Source: Niebla homalea
Lineage: Eukaryota; Ascomycota; Lecanoromycetes; Lecanorales; Ramalinaceae
Assembly: GCA_019925105.1 (NCBI GenBank)
Contig: JAHGAU010000005.1
Coordinates: forward strand, 1,736,001 to 1,800,000
Direction: 5' to 3'
DNA: 64,000 nt
The translations under genes and the position numbers were made by a program. The first letter of the stretch is position 1. Every line of letters begins with the position of its first letter. The notes under the pieces were generated by a model that had not been told where the DNA came from, did not search any database, and saw only the letters and a program-made list of their open reading frames with translations. Below, one piece after another: positions 1 through 11,451 of this stretch.

Positions 1-613
1 AAAAGCTCCTTACAGATCTGCAGTTTCAACAGTTCGGCACAGTCTGCCCGTCAGCCTCACAATAATCTCGCGTATTTTCACTTTTCGGCTCAGGGGCCAT
101 TTCTGGCTCATGCGAGCACACATGCACCGAAACAGACCTCACCATATTGAGAAAGCGAGGCCCATGAGAAGGCTGCAATTCACTCTGCAGTTGCAATCAA
201 AACGTAGAACTATCTCGGCGATTTTTGCGGGGAGACATCATTACGTAGTTCTACTCCCGCCACTCCAGGATTGCAAAACAGCCGGACATTATTACTGCTG
301 GTTGGAACTTGGCAAAGAACCAATGAGGACGCACCACAGTGCATTAGAGACTGCATCGCTTGTATTCCGGATTTGCACTGGCATTGTATTTTGCTATCAC
401 AGGCCGTGCATGATAAATTGGATGCAACGGTCATAGATCGGACACAAGACCCATGTCGTCTTAAAAATGGCCACCCATATTCTTCGAGCCATCCTCTCCC
501 GAGCCATATTAGCTCCTACAAAGCTGGTAGATGAATACATGTGCAAAGCCGATAAAGGTAGGGGCCTTGCGTGCCTGACGCGGCTCCCATTCTTATCTTC
601 TGAAGAATATTCA
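1..613. other. Intergenic, left edge
   Basis: No reading frame here has a recognisable domain or convincing splice structure. It lies 3' of the PHD-finger gene, which ends at 614 on the minus strand, and probably holds that gene's 3' UTR. I see no RNA gene or repeat. Confidence 0.5.
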
Positions 614-3155
614 TTACTGAAATCGATGTTGGTCCTTGTAAGCCAGCGGACTGCCTGCAGCTGCTTGGAATGACGCCTTTGCTGGGTCTCTGGCATTCCT
701 CGTGCCACGAACAGCCCGCGGTGTATCTGTGCAGAAGGCGCAAAGATAGACGCTGGGTAAATTGTGGTGCCCGAGACTCACGCAACTCGTGTGCAGCCAT
801 TTGCGACAAGATTCGCTGTGTTCGTATATTAGCCTCATGTGCCAATGCAGGGCAACGGGGCCTGCCAGAGACTTACCACTGGATCATGAGCTGTCCATTC
901 TCTTCTGCCAGTCCACACACGCACCTTGTCTGATCGTTAGACATGTTGCTTGCACGGCCACTGCTCGGGGTTAGATCTGGATCGGTGATTGTAGTTGGCG
1001 AGATGTTGGTATGGAGCTGATGGGGCTGTTCATGGTAGGATAGGCGAGGGCCGGACGAAATAGCGAGCGACGATGATGCAGTGTAGTAAGGGCCAGTATT
1101 CGACATTGTTTGCGGAGCGTAGGATTGCCGACGATTGTTCGTGAAGCTCTTCAACGACGACCTACTACCAGATTTCCTGAGCGAGCTTTGCCGTACAATT
1201 TTCTTGATTTCAGACGTCGCGTCACCCTTGTCATCGGATGATTCAACAACGGTCTCTGCTTCGCTTGGGATATCATTGTCAGGCTGTCCAGACTGATAGT
1301 ATGGCTGGGCACGGCCTGCGTTTACAACAAGTCTCAGATTGCCGCCTATTCTCGGTGCTGATCGTGCGGAATTGCTGGATGCCTGCGTAGACGCGTCGGA
1401 CGACCTCTGGGAGTGCGAGTGGGGTCCATTAGCAAAGCGAGCCTTCCTGACCAGCTTCGACTTCGGATTGGCAAGTTTGAAGGAGTTTTGGCGACTGGGG
1501 ACCATGTGGACTTCGGACAAAGCAGAGCTGCTATCACTCTCCTCCGACTCGCTGTCGACGTCCATGCGGCTGATCCCAGGGTCTTTGACAAATGATGTTT
1601 TAGTGACGGCCCGCCCATTCTCATCGATTTCTAGAGTGACAGCAGGCTGTTTCCTAGAATGCTTATCACTCTTTCGACGACGAAATGAACTCTGTTGCGC
1701 AGCATTGCGGTAATGGTTGTCCGGCGTAAGCTTCTTCCGACTAGGAAAGTCATGCCTGTCAGAAGAATCTGGGAGGGCGCCAATGAAGCTATCTGGCAGG
1801 ATTGGACTTGACTTGGATGATTCTGTGCGGTCATCACGCAAAGCCTCTATCGCAGCCCTGACCGCGGGGGAGTCGCCATGTTCTGGGGCTCGTTTGCGTT
1901 TCTGCTTACGAGTCCTGATGTCTCTCTCGATCTGGGCATCTCTGATTTGGTGTGCGTAGGGTTCCATCATATCATCCTGCTGAGGTCGGCTGGAACTTGG
2001 CATAGGATGGCTGTCCTGGCTCTGACGGCTGCTTGGCGAACTGAAAATGAGGCTAGGGTTGAAGATGGTGCCGCGACTTTTAGCATTCGAAGATCCGTGA
2101 TTGATTATAGCGGTGGATGAAGATATGTTTGTCTGGTTCAGAGCAGGGGCATGACTCGCTGAGATATGAGCAGTCCTTGCATCTAAACTGCTGAACGGAG
2201 GTGCTGTTGAAAAAGGAGCCATAGTAGTCTGTTCTTGTTCCGAGACAAAAGGATCCAGAGGCTTGCTAGTCTGAATGCCAAAGGCCGTGAATGTATCGTC
2301 TAATGATATATCCAAATTCATCCCCCCCGGGTTCAGTTCAGGATCCCAGAACAATTTCTGTTGCGGATAGACGGGTGCTGTTGCAGGCCCGGACATGGGA
2401 AAGTTGAAGGCTTCAGGAGAGAAATTCAAGTTTGCAAACTGTGAAGGAGAGTCCTCCGCAAGTGACAGCTGTAATGCCTGGGGGTCTGCCTCCAAAGCTG
2501 ACGTTGATGTTCCCTTTGGAACGTTGGAAGCAGATCCCTTGTTTTGCCGAGCCATTTGCGACTTTTGTGACTTTCTTCTTGATATTGAGGTACTTGTAGG
2601 AGGTGGCGTTTGTATCGATCCAGCAGAGCTGACAGCAGTCTCGATACTTGTTTTCAGTCCCTCAGGGGCCTTCGATCCATTGACGTCAAAATCAGGAAAG
2701 TCAACAGCTGGGAACATGTCAGAACTGGCGGAGTCTACCGCAGGTAGATCCAAGCTCTGTAGGTTTTGCTCATGTGTAGCTATCTCCGCTTCCAAGTCTT
2801 TCCCTGACATGGGCCTACGGGCCACCGGTGTTGTTGGGCTGAAGGATGCAAAGTTGGGGGTCTTGAAACTCGGGCTGAGAGCATTTGCAAATGCAGTGCC
2901 CCACGGCGAACGAGCATCTTGGTATCCCAGATCTTGCTTTGGAGTTTCGAATGAACTGAGGAAAAAGGATGGAGAAGTGGGGGTTCTGGTGGGAGTGGGG
3001 GGCTCCCCAGCCGGAAAGTTGAAGCTATTAGGGACAATGGCTGGTCAGCATCGAAAGGCATTTGCAACTGGTAGCGAGACCTGCGAATGCTCAATGGGCT
3101 TCAGGCAATTGGTGGACCCCTCATACCTGTACGCTGGTTGGTCGAAGCTGCTCAT
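614..3155 (-). CDS. PHD-finger protein
   Basis: Three exons on the minus strand give 792 aa: 3155-3127, 3024-877 and 815-614. The first intron (3126-3025) has a GTATGA donor and TAG acceptor; the second (876-816) has GTAAGT and CAG. The ATG at 3155 was chosen because the large exon has no upstream ATG of its own and the tiny first exon restores the frame. Most of the protein is Ser/Pro/Gln-rich and predicted disordered. The C-terminus carries a PHD zinc finger (C-x-C..C-x2-C..H-x2-C..C-x2-C: CVCG, CESC, HTSC, CAFC) whose middle cysteine is created by splicing. PHD fingers of this kind usually read histone H3 tails, so a nuclear chromatin role is inferred. No catalytic domain is visible, and the protein partner is unknown. 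Confidence 0.82.
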
Positions 3156-4574
3156 TTTCTCAGCCTTCGATCTAGAAGACGTTGGCCAAATTTAGGTTGG
3201 AGTGGGCCTGAATTTGCTTCACCACGCGGATGGCATGCTCAGGCCATGTGCCTTTGGCACTAGTATTTGGTGGTGGGTGTCAGTGGCGTTATCGTAGTGT
3301 GGAGACTGAGGTGGCTGCAGGAACCTTCAAAGGCAATGAGGATCCGAGGACTCTTGCATCCCCTTCGACATCTACGAATTCGGTGTTGAGGAGCAAGCAG
3401 GGGTGGGCGATTTCGTGGGGTTACTGAGGAGGAAGGAACGAAGGAAGGAAGGACGGCGGCTGGTTCTGGTCTTTCTCACCAAGGTCTGATAGCAGCCTCT
3501 GCTACAGTGGAGTCAGAAAATTAGGCAAAGAGTACAATGATTCGGAGATCCTGACGATCAGGAGACCTTCGTTATAGGAGTCAAAATGTGTCGGTGCAAA
3601 ATGAACGTAAGCTGCATGAACGGGGTCCAGCTCAATCCACATTCCAGATTTTGGTGGAGTTGGCCCAGGCACAAGATTCATCAATAGGTGGGCTCGGTAG
3701 GTGGTAACTTAGGCCCATCTTTGGAAGCGGCATCTCGCCTAGAATCCCGCCAACCACAACGTCCATGCTCCCCGCATCTTTTCGGCTTGTAAGGTACTTC
3801 TCCATCATGTTCCATCATATATCTTGTACATCTACCACTTCTGAGATGCCCTTGTGACTCTACATGGCGACTTCAACGCATCTTCCGTAAAGCTTCTCGC
3901 AGTGTCGTTACAAGGATTAACTTCTTCCTGAAGACCTTACACGCCCATCGCCACATCAGCCAAACAATTCGATCGTAAGGCTCCACATCCTGGCCTCTAA
4001 ACTCTAAAGCATGCAAGTCAGCTGCTGGTGGCTGCATGGAGCAAACGAGTTTCAGCTCCTGCATGGCAGCCACGCAGGTCGAGAAAGCGGTGACCTCCTC
4101 AGGCCTTCTATCACGTTCTCCCGAAAGGGATGACCAAGGTTCAAAGGGAGCAGCAGTGCTTGGTTGATTCCATCATGCTACGGTGTACTTTGCTATTCAA
4201 CCCGTTCCGTGATCGTCATCCAATCCAGCTTCTTTCAGAGAAGACTCATACTCGCATGGTCCGCCCCACTAGAATCCATCGAGCCTGCAGAGGTGTCCAA
4301 GTTCCTAAGCGCCACCCCTTACATGACCATCTATGGCTCATTATGAATCTGTCAAATTTGCAGAAAATGCATGTCTTGGTCGACGGGCGGCTGATGGATT
4401 TGCTACTTTCGAAGCATCCATTGACGCTTTGTTGTCGCCTACCCTTGGCTTTTCCTGGCATTCGAACGGTCTTCGAATGCATTCAATGCCACGTTTTCAA
4501 GCATATTGCTGAACGAGGAGTTGAATGTCCTCTTCTCTGGCTAAGAAACGTTGAAGTCGAACGCTGTCACCGAC
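3156..4574. other. Intergenic between PHD gene and fumarylacetoacetase
   Basis: This holds the 5' region of the PHD-finger gene and the 3' side of the fumarylacetoacetase gene. A long open frame on the plus strand (from 4130) runs antisense into the enzyme gene. It shows no recognisable domain and I do not call it a gene. A GGAAGGAAGGAA-type simple repeat lies near 3431-3452. Confidence 0.45.
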
Positions 4575-5867
4575 TCAAAGCTCCAGCGCTGGCTGCACTG
4601 TCCCAACGCATTCACCAAAGCCTACAAAAGCTCCATCTTCTTCACCTGCTATTCCCCGAAATGTCACCGTGTCTCCATCCTCCAAGAATTTCCTTTCCTC
4701 TCCGTCTTCAAGCTTGACAGCTACTTTGCCCCCCTTGCTCTGCTCAAGCAGGCATCCCTCACTTCCGGGGCGATCGCCAGAAATCGTGCCGCTGCCTATC
4801 AGATCCCCCACCCGCATGGGACAGCCGGTGATGGTGTGATGAGCCATCATCTGCGGGAAAGACCAGAGTAGGTGCTTTGCGTTACTGTTGCTCACTGTCT
4901 TCGTCCTTCCTGATCGGGCTGGAGTTACATCTACCTCCAGCCTGATGTCGTAGACGTTCTTCTCCTTTCCCTCATCAAGATATCGCTGCACCTGGCTATA
5001 ATTCCTCAGACCCTGCGTCAAAAACGGCTTCAACGCATCCATGGTCACAATCCAGGGACTGATGGTCGTCCCCAGATTCTTGGAATTGAACGGCCCTAAA
5101 GGCTGCATCTCCCACCCCTGGATATCTCTTGCCGACCAATCGTTCATCAACACCACTCCAAAGATATGGTCCTCCGCCTGCCCTTTCCCGATAGACACTG
5201 GCTCTCCAAGCTTGTTCTCCCGGCAAACGAAGGCGCCCATCTCCAGCTCATAATCAAACAAGCGGCACGGTGCAAATGTCGGCACTTTGGGCTCCGCGCC
5301 CGGATCGGAGAGATACTGGCCCCAGGGCCTCTTAATGGGGGTGCCGGAAACGACGACGGAGGAAGCACGGCCATGATAGCCGACGGGCAGATGGGTATAG
5401 TTGGGCGGCATCGAGTTGTTGAACATGACACTCACGTTCTCGGCATGGTTCGAGCCGGCGTAGAAGTCGGTGTAGTCGCCGATCCGCATTGGCAGGTGCG
5501 TTGTCACGTCCTTCAAGGGGAATAATGCCGCTTGCTGCAGCTCAGGATTGTCCTTCAGGACGGGATTGCCTCCTGCAGTGAAGACGTCTTGAAGGTATGT
5601 TCGGACCTCACGACGGATTTGGGAGGGGAGGGCAGCGAAGGCATTGAGGGTGGGTTGGGCGAAATGTGAGCGGTGGGCCTGGATTGAGGGAAGGCCGGAG
5701 AAGCCGTCACCATTGTCAAACCCAAAGAGGTCAAGGGCGTAGTCCCCAATTGCAATAGCCGGGTGCGGATCTCTTGAAGAGTTGGGAGTAGTGATGATGC
5801 CGAATGGAATATTTGCGAGAGAGAAAGGCGATTTGGCTGGTATGGGGAGCCATGATTCAGGGGCCAT
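4575..5867 (-). CDS. fahA: Fumarylacetoacetase
   Basis: Single exon, 430 aa, close to the 419 aa of the human enzyme. It hydrolyses 4-fumarylacetoacetate to fumarate and acetoacetate, the last step of phenylalanine/tyrosine (homogentisate) catabolism in the cytosol. The frame stays open upstream to 6116, but the family N-terminus begins at the ATG at 5867 (MAPESW). Visible hallmarks are the metal and substrate segments DFYAGSNHA, the ELEMGAF acidic pair, the NDWSARDIQ loop, the PFNSKN lysine and the GSGTISG turn. The metal-binding Asp/Glu/Glu/Asp set known from the mouse enzyme appears conserved. The usual fungal neighbours (homogentisate dioxygenase, maleylacetoacetate isomerase) are not in the window. 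The next gene is divergent, 737 bp away. Confidence 0.95.
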   Translation of the reverse strand: MAPESWLPIPAKSPFSLANIPFGIITTPNSSRDPHPAIAIGDYALDLFGFDNGDGFSGLPSIQAHRSHFAQPTLNAFAALPSQIRREVRTYLQDVFTAGGNPVLKDNPELQQAALFPLKDVTTHLPMRIGDYTDFYAGSNHAENVSVMFNNSMPPNYTHLPVGYHGRASSVVVSGTPIKRPWGQYLSDPGAEPKVPTFAPCRLFDYELEMGAFVCRENKLGEPVSIGKGQAEDHIFGVVLMNDWSARDIQGWEMQPLGPFNSKNLGTTISPWIVTMDALKPFLTQGLRNYSQVQRYLDEGKEKNVYDIRLEVDVTPARSGRTKTVSNSNAKHLLWSFPQMMAHHTITGCPMRVGDLIGSGTISGDRPGSEGCLLEQSKGGKVAVKLEDGEERKFLEDGDTVTFRGIAGEEDGAFVGFGECVGTVQPALEL

Positions 5868-6604
5868 GGGAGCGGACGAAGAAGGGATGTGGAACTTTGA
5901 GCAAGTTATTGCGGATGCAGTGCAAGTATTGACAAAACCGACAAACGACCGTGCGATCCCACCTACATATATTAATATTGTTTTGACAGCATTGCGTGCG
6001 TCATCTTGGCGGCGTTCATATTCTGATTGGGGAGGGACCCTTGCCAGGCACGCGAATAATAGTCCTAATGTTGCATATATAATTACGTTCGAATCTTGCG
6101 TAGCTTGTCTTGTCAAGTCTCAGTATGAATGTACAGAGAATTTCCCATCAAATATGCCCTGCCGGACATGAGGTCAATTTCCATGCTAATGATATGGTTG
6201 TGAAAGGCATATTCTCGATTCATTCGCTGATGTCGACGGAGGTGCGCTTCGTTTTCCTGAGTACTCCGAGAAAGTCCAAATTGAGCCTTCACAGAGACCA
6301 AATTGAGGCACAAAAGCTAGGGCATCTCCATCGGCCGCCGGATTCACGAAGCTGAAGGGGTATTGGAGTACTCGCATTGGAACATCGCCGTCCCCTCGGT
6401 CTGTTCCAAGAAAGACGTCATCGTCGGAACATCTTCGGAGATCAAGTCCAAAACATTTGCGAGGTTGCTTCGAGCCAACGCGATACAGTCATCAATTGAC
6501 ACGTTCCCACGTTCCCTCGTTCCCTCTACTTTCGGGGCCGTCAGCCTACTCACCTGTATCTACGATACGGCAATTGTGATGTAGCTCCAAAAGATGGCCA
6601 GAAG
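5868..6604. promoter_or_regulatory. Shared divergent promoter region
   Basis: 737 bp between the divergent starts of fumarylacetoacetase (minus) and the PP2C phosphatase (plus). Both promoters must lie here or overlap. I recognise no specific transcription-factor site with confidence. Confidence 0.45.
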
Positions 6605-8338
6605 ATGCCCTCAACAACCACCACGACAGCCACGCGAGCCATTAGCCGTGCAAAACTGGTCAAGCAGGCCAACTTCTTCCGCGCATTCCACGATTACTTT
6701 GTGACCCACCTACCTTCTTCCTCTCTCCATCCGGACTCCCGCACCTCATCTGGGCCAGGGCATCAACTGCCGCGCTCAGCTTCGAGACCGCACGATACGA
6801 AATCTGGCCCTTCACCAGCCCCGCTCCTGGGTCATCAAGCCAGTCGGGACACGACAGTCGTACGGATTCCTCTAAGAAGCGCAAAGCATCACTTTGGTGT
6901 ATCGGTATCCAGGGGCACAAGGCCGTACAATGAAGATGCTTATCAGGCTGGAGTGATCGAGCTGCCGGCCTTTGCAAAGCGCGCCCCTTTGACTCTTTCT
7001 CGAGCCCCGAAGGATAGTCCATTGGTTGCCTACAGGGAGGCGCAAAGGAGAGAAAGAGAGCAACAAGACAGCAAAGCAACCAAATCCGGGTCTGACTCGA
7101 TAAGCGATGGGGAAGGGCAAAGTGCAGAAGGCGCAAGCGGCGATCCGCAAGTCTTCTACTTCGGTGTCTTCGACGGGCATGGTGGCGCTGATTGTAGCGG
7201 CTACCTGACTGAAAAGCTACACCGGAAGATTGAGGAGACCGCTAAGCTCTTCGACCTGAGATCAACGCTCAGCCATCCTACACTTTCCCCAGGTCTCGCT
7301 GTCCATCCAGCAATCTCTCAAGACCTGAGCTCCTCCTCTTCTCCAGACTCCCCCTCGGATCCATCTTCCTCGTCTACCTCATCCCTCACTACCAGCCTCA
7401 TCACCCCCCTCCTGAAATCCTACAAAGAAAGTATCGGCGGCTATTTCAAACGCTTCACCCCGCAGCCTCTCTCTCCACCGCCCTCGCCCCCTACAATCCT
7501 CACCATCCTAACCCACGCCTTTCTCTCTCTCGACCTCACCTTTCTCCTCACCCAACTCCGCCTCGCCTCCCAAGAGAAACCACACAGCACCACCTCCGAC
7601 GACCGCCCCATCAACCACCACGACTCCTCGCATCCTACCCCCTCCTCCGCTTTCCCCCAAACCCACATCCCCACAACCCCCTTCCGCGGCGGCTCCACTG
7701 CCTCCATCGCCCTAATCTCCACACCCACACCCACCCCGTTCTGGCACCCCTCCACCACCGCAACGCTCACCACCGCCCACGTAGGCGATACCCGCATCCT
7801 CCTCTCCCGCGTCTCCGACGGCGCCCCAATCGCCCTCACAACGAACCACCACGCCTCCAACCCGCGCGAATCCTCCCGCCTCCGCCGCTTCGCCGCCGGC
7901 TCCATGATCACCGACAGCTTCGGCGAGGAACGCCTCTCCGGTCTGGCCAACACCCGCAGCTTCGGTGACCTGGGAAGTAAATCCCTCGGGGTGAGCGCTG
8001 AGCCCGAGCTCACCACCACGCATGTCGCGGCCAGTGAGTATGCGTTCATGGTGATTGTGTCCGATGGTATCAGTGGCGTGATGTCTGATCAGGAAATCAT
8101 CGATACGGTCAAGGAGGCCAAGACGCCGGAATTGGCGGCACGGGAACTCGTCGCCTTCGCGACCGATGTGGGCGCGAGTGAGGGTGGCGAGGAAGGAGCC
8201 GATAATGCGACGGGGTTGGTGGTGAGGATGGGGGGGTGGGAACGTAGGGGGGAGGGCGGACGGGGGAGTCTGGGGACGAGGGAGGGGAGGGGGTGGAGGA
8301 GACGGGAGGCCGGAGAGGGGAGGAGGGGGATGACTTGA
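6605..8338 (+). CDS. PP2C-type protein phosphatase
   Basis: Single exon, 577 aa. It is a metal-dependent Ser/Thr phosphatase of the PPM/PP2C family. Ordered motifs are visible: RPYNEDAY (about residues 106-113), VFDGHGG (188-194) with the metal-binding Asp, GGSTAS, HVGDTRI, the NTRSFGD segment, VSDGISG and the closing DNATG. The catalytic core is interrupted by a long Ser/Pro-rich insertion (about 225-365). The N-terminus is rich in Arg/Ser/Thr and poor in acidic residues, compatible with a mitochondrial presequence. That and the overall layout recall yeast Ptc6, but the orthology is inference. The last ~45 residues are Gly/Arg-rich and low in complexity, so the true C-terminus could differ. 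It converges with the phosphatidylinositol synthase gene. Confidence 0.88.
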   Translation: MPSTTTTTATRAISRAKLVKQANFFRAFHDYFVTHLPSSSLHPDSRTSSGPGHQLPRSASRPHDTKSGPSPAPLLGHQASRDTTVVRIPLRSAKHHFGVSVSRGTRPYNEDAYQAGVIELPAFAKRAPLTLSRAPKDSPLVAYREAQRREREQQDSKATKSGSDSISDGEGQSAEGASGDPQVFYFGVFDGHGGADCSGYLTEKLHRKIEETAKLFDLRSTLSHPTLSPGLAVHPAISQDLSSSSSPDSPSDPSSSSTSSLTTSLITPLLKSYKESIGGYFKRFTPQPLSPPPSPPTILTILTHAFLSLDLTFLLTQLRLASQEKPHSTTSDDRPINHHDSSHPTPSSAFPQTHIPTTPFRGGSTASIALISTPTPTPFWHPSTTATLTTAHVGDTRILLSRVSDGAPIALTTNHHASNPRESSRLRRFAAGSMITDSFGEERLSGLANTRSFGDLGSKSLGVSAEPELTTTHVAASEYAFMVIVSDGISGVMSDQEIIDTVKEAKTPELAARELVAFATDVGASEGGEEGADNATGLVVRMGGWERRGEGGRGSLGTREGRGWRRREAGEGRRGMT

Positions 8339-9077
8339 TCCAAGGACGAGGGGAGGTAGGAGGCAAACAGGTGGAGTGGGGGTCGCGTTGATACGGACTA
8401 CTAGATGTATATAATGGGAACAGCAGGAGTTTTTCCGAGAGGAAGTGTGGAACCTGGATGTGTGGCGTTTCGGTCAAGCAGCATCGTGTGGAGAAAGGGC
8501 TTCTAATGCAAGCCATATCATGGACGATGGCGTCACAGTCCGCTGGTCCCGGGACTCGCTTTGATTTATCTTGGATTTAGAGAGAGAGAGAGAGAGAGAG
8601 AGGAGAGGACAGCTTCCCCCCCGGTTTTTGTTTTTTTTTGGAATCGATGATGTGTACAATACACAGATATACCAAAATTTTCCCCCATCTGCTTCGGGAT
8701 GTTCACGCTCCGGAACCAATGGATACATCGAAGCGAAAGGCTGGATGAGAGAGACTCTCCCCACCATCTTCGAAAATGGATCGCACACACAACCTAGTTT
8801 CCATGCCTGACGGCCCCAATCCCTGAACTCCTTGCGAAAAGAGCACTGCTCACCGACCCACCACCAAATAACCCCCGACCCGTTACTGGAAGCCTCTCTG
8901 GAGTCCTAGTATCAAACCAAATCTCTTCCTTCCCCAAGTCTGCCTATCGTACCAAACCTATTCATCCTCTCAACGATTGACAAAGAATTAATTAAGTAAC
9001 CTCCACCACCATCGCTTCATTTTTCCCGTTCTCACTCATCATCTCTCTCCTTTCTCCCTCACCTCACCTCCCCATCT
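8339..9077. other. Convergent intergenic with simple repeat
   Basis: 3' regions of the phosphatase (plus) and phosphatidylinositol synthase (minus). It contains a short GA dinucleotide run at about 8580-8602 and a T tract at about 8631-8639. No coding signal is seen. Confidence 0.5.
8580..8602. repeat. (GA)n microsatellite
   Basis: About eleven tandem GA units, seen directly, in the 3' region between two convergent genes. Confidence 0.9.
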
Positions 9078-10269
9078 TCACCCCCTCTTCTTCCCGCCCT
9101 CGATCTTCCGCCGCTTCTCCCTCTCGGCCACATCCCCCTCAGCAAGCCACTTACTCGCCTTGACCAGTTGCACCACATTGATCCACTGCTTCCCTGCCAT
9201 CACGGGCGCGCTGATGCCCGCGAGGACCCACGGCCAGAAACTGTCCATCTTGTTTGCGCGGGCCAATTCCATCGCGTAGGCGGAGCCGGGGGCGGCGAAG
9301 AGGGTGCTGGGCGCGTGGGCGGGGGAGCCCGGTTGGGCGGAGGAAGGGGGTGATGCTGCTGGGGTGAGGAGGGAGGGGGACAGAGTGGGGGAAGAGAAGG
9401 AGAGGAGGTAGAGGGCGATAAAGAAGAGTTCGTTGAGGGCGCAGAAGGCGAAGAGGACGTTCTGTTGATCACACACACATCAATATCAGCCCCCATTTCC
9501 CGAAGGGGTAGCGGGGATAAGCGGTGGGAAGACATGCATGCGAAGGGTAAGAACGGCAAGGCTGCATACCTTGTTCGTGTAGTAGATGTTCAACACCCAA
9601 CTCCTCGTCGCCTCCACCTTCTTGTGGCTCGTGCCCCCGCCACTCATCGTCAGCGTCGCGTACATGTGCATGTAATGGCTCGCCAGGTCCAACGATATCA
9701 GTCCCTGGAATAGCAGCGCCCAGCGCGGCCATGCGGAGCTCAGAAAGACGAGCAAACAGGCGGTAGTGCAGCGGTCCGTCACCATGTCCAGCACGGCGCC
9801 GAATTGGGTCGATTGCTGGAAGTAGCGGGCAGCGACGCCATCGAGGGCGTCGAGCAGGCAGGAGATGCTGTAGAGGATGGAGCAGGTGCGGGGGTGGAGG
9901 GGCATGTAGTAGAGGGAGGCGATGGCGAGGATTATGCGGGAGTAGCCTGGATGTGTTGGGGGAAACGTGGTCAGTATGGTCTTCACTCGAGGGATATTGC
10001 TTTTGCAGAAAGGGGGGTTGTGTAGAAGAAAGCAGGCAAAGAGAGGGGATGGCTTGATCATTGTGGAAGAGAGGCGGGGTGTTGGGCTCACCTATAATGT
10101 TGGGCCAGAAGAGAAACACATTCTCGGATTTCAAGGTCGATTTTGATGGGAGTTGGATACCTCGAGTTGCTGAGCCGTTAACAGCATGGCCATTCATTGG
10201 CTTCTCTACGTCTTGATTCGCTGCTTGCGCAGCTTGTCGGCGTGTGCGGACGCCAGGTGAGTCCGCCAT
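9078..10269 (-). CDS. PIS1: Phosphatidylinositol synthase
   Basis: Three exons (10269-10092, 9946-9570, 9461-9078) give 312 aa. The introns have GTGAGC..CCAG and GTATGC..ACAG borders. The enzyme is CDP-diacylglycerol-inositol 3-phosphatidyltransferase: it joins CDP-diacylglycerol and myo-inositol in the ER membrane. The defining CDP-alcohol phosphatidyltransferase signature D-G-x2-A-R-x8-G-x3-D-x3-D is complete (LDALDGVAARYF, then FGAVLDMVTDR). Several hydrophobic segments follow, as expected for a multi-pass enzyme. A conserved N-terminal FLFWPNIIGYSR stretch spans the first splice junction. Compared with the ~220-aa yeast protein, this one has an N-terminal extension of ~50 residues and a Pro/Ser-rich insertion in the last exon, common in filamentous fungi. 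Confidence 0.93.
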
Positions 10270-11451
10270 ATGACAAGCAGACGTGCTCTTGCGCTGGCTA
10301 GTCTAGGTGGACAAGATGCCGTCCAGGCAGAGTGATTTGACTGGCTTCGAGAGGTCTTGATCAGGTAGCGGTGATGGCTATTTCCCGAACAAGGACAGAA
10401 TCAGGGATCACGGTAAGGTCTCTTCTTAGCTCGGCCGAAACGTAGAGTATCTCGAGATAGAAATTACGGTTGCGCCAGTGCGGTAAAGAGTTGGTGAGAT
10501 AGAGGACTGAGGGTGATTGATAAGGAATTTGATGGCTTGTTCCGATCCGTAGGCAGTAGGAGGAAGCTTCACATCTGCCCCTGCGCTGGGTTTTGATCCT
10601 TTACAAATTCAGTCGAGCTGAGAATGATCGCGTTCCCAATGACTGAGCACAACATTGAAGGCAACAAGATTTCTGAAGTTGCAATCGTAAACTCACCAAA
10701 AAGCTCACCAAAGAGCTCATCTACGAGTACGACAGATTATTGCCTGACAAATATTTGGGCAGGTGGCATTTAACGCCGCAATGTCCGTCGCACTTCGTCA
10801 TAATTCCCAATTACGAATACGAACATGAATTCATGAATGGATACCTGAATGGCTATTTGCTGTCAACCTCAGTACAAAGCTTGCTTGAAGTGGGATCATA
10901 AACATCGAAGACTCTGTTAGTGGTTTGAGTATTCAAATTAACTATCTCGCGATACACACTAGATATCTAAATAGTCCCGTCCAAAATTGATTTGCCAGAA
11001 CTTCTTCTCTTGTACTGTTGTACAATGTCTTGTCGTGTATCATACACTCATGTTTGTTGCAATACATTAACAGTCGTTTCGTCTCAGTGTTTTTTTCGAG
11101 ATGTTTCCTGGCCACTAAAAGGTTTTTTGGCTTGGCTGGATCAAGCGCCTCTATCGTCCCGTGCTGTGGTCGACTTCTTTAATGTAGCCTATGCTCCAAC
11201 ATCCACATGGATATAACCAAGGGAAGCGGCTGCCTGAAACCGTCTTCATCCTATGGGTATAACAAGGGCATGTATTTGATCTGGAGGTAAGCCGCAGCAT
11301 GTGGGGTCGCAAAGCTCTTGCTCAGGCCATTGCAATCGTTCTCCTGGTAGACTAAGAGAGTCTCAGTGGTGTGACGAGTGCCTCCATGTCGATTCCATAC
11401 ACTGTCATGGTCCCCGTATACGTATGTAGTCTTACATCCCACCTCTTCATT
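10270..11451. other. Intergenic, AT-leaning
   Basis: 5' region of phosphatidylinositol synthase and 3' region of the tautomerase-fold gene. No convincing exon is present. The stretch around 10640-11000 looks AT-richer than the flanking genes, with repeated short AAT/TTC patterns but no clear repeat unit. Confidence 0.45.

Noticed and set aside
2395..3195. 266-aa plus-strand open frame opposite the PHD-finger gene
   Set aside because: It is the antisense shadow of a Ser/Pro-rich exon; no domain, and the minus-strand model with PHD finger and clean splice sites explains the region.
4130..4717. 195-aa plus-strand open frame from an ATG
   Set aside because: It overlaps the 3' end of fumarylacetoacetase on the other strand, has Leu/His-rich composition without motifs, and shows no splice context.
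7441..8049. 202-aa minus-strand open frame inside the phosphatase gene
   Set aside because: Antisense of a GC-rich, low-complexity coding exon that carries conserved PP2C motifs.
9078..9476. Reading the last PIS1 exon as an independent gene
   Set aside because: It lacks a conserved start and continues the membrane topology of the upstream exons; phases agree at AACAG.
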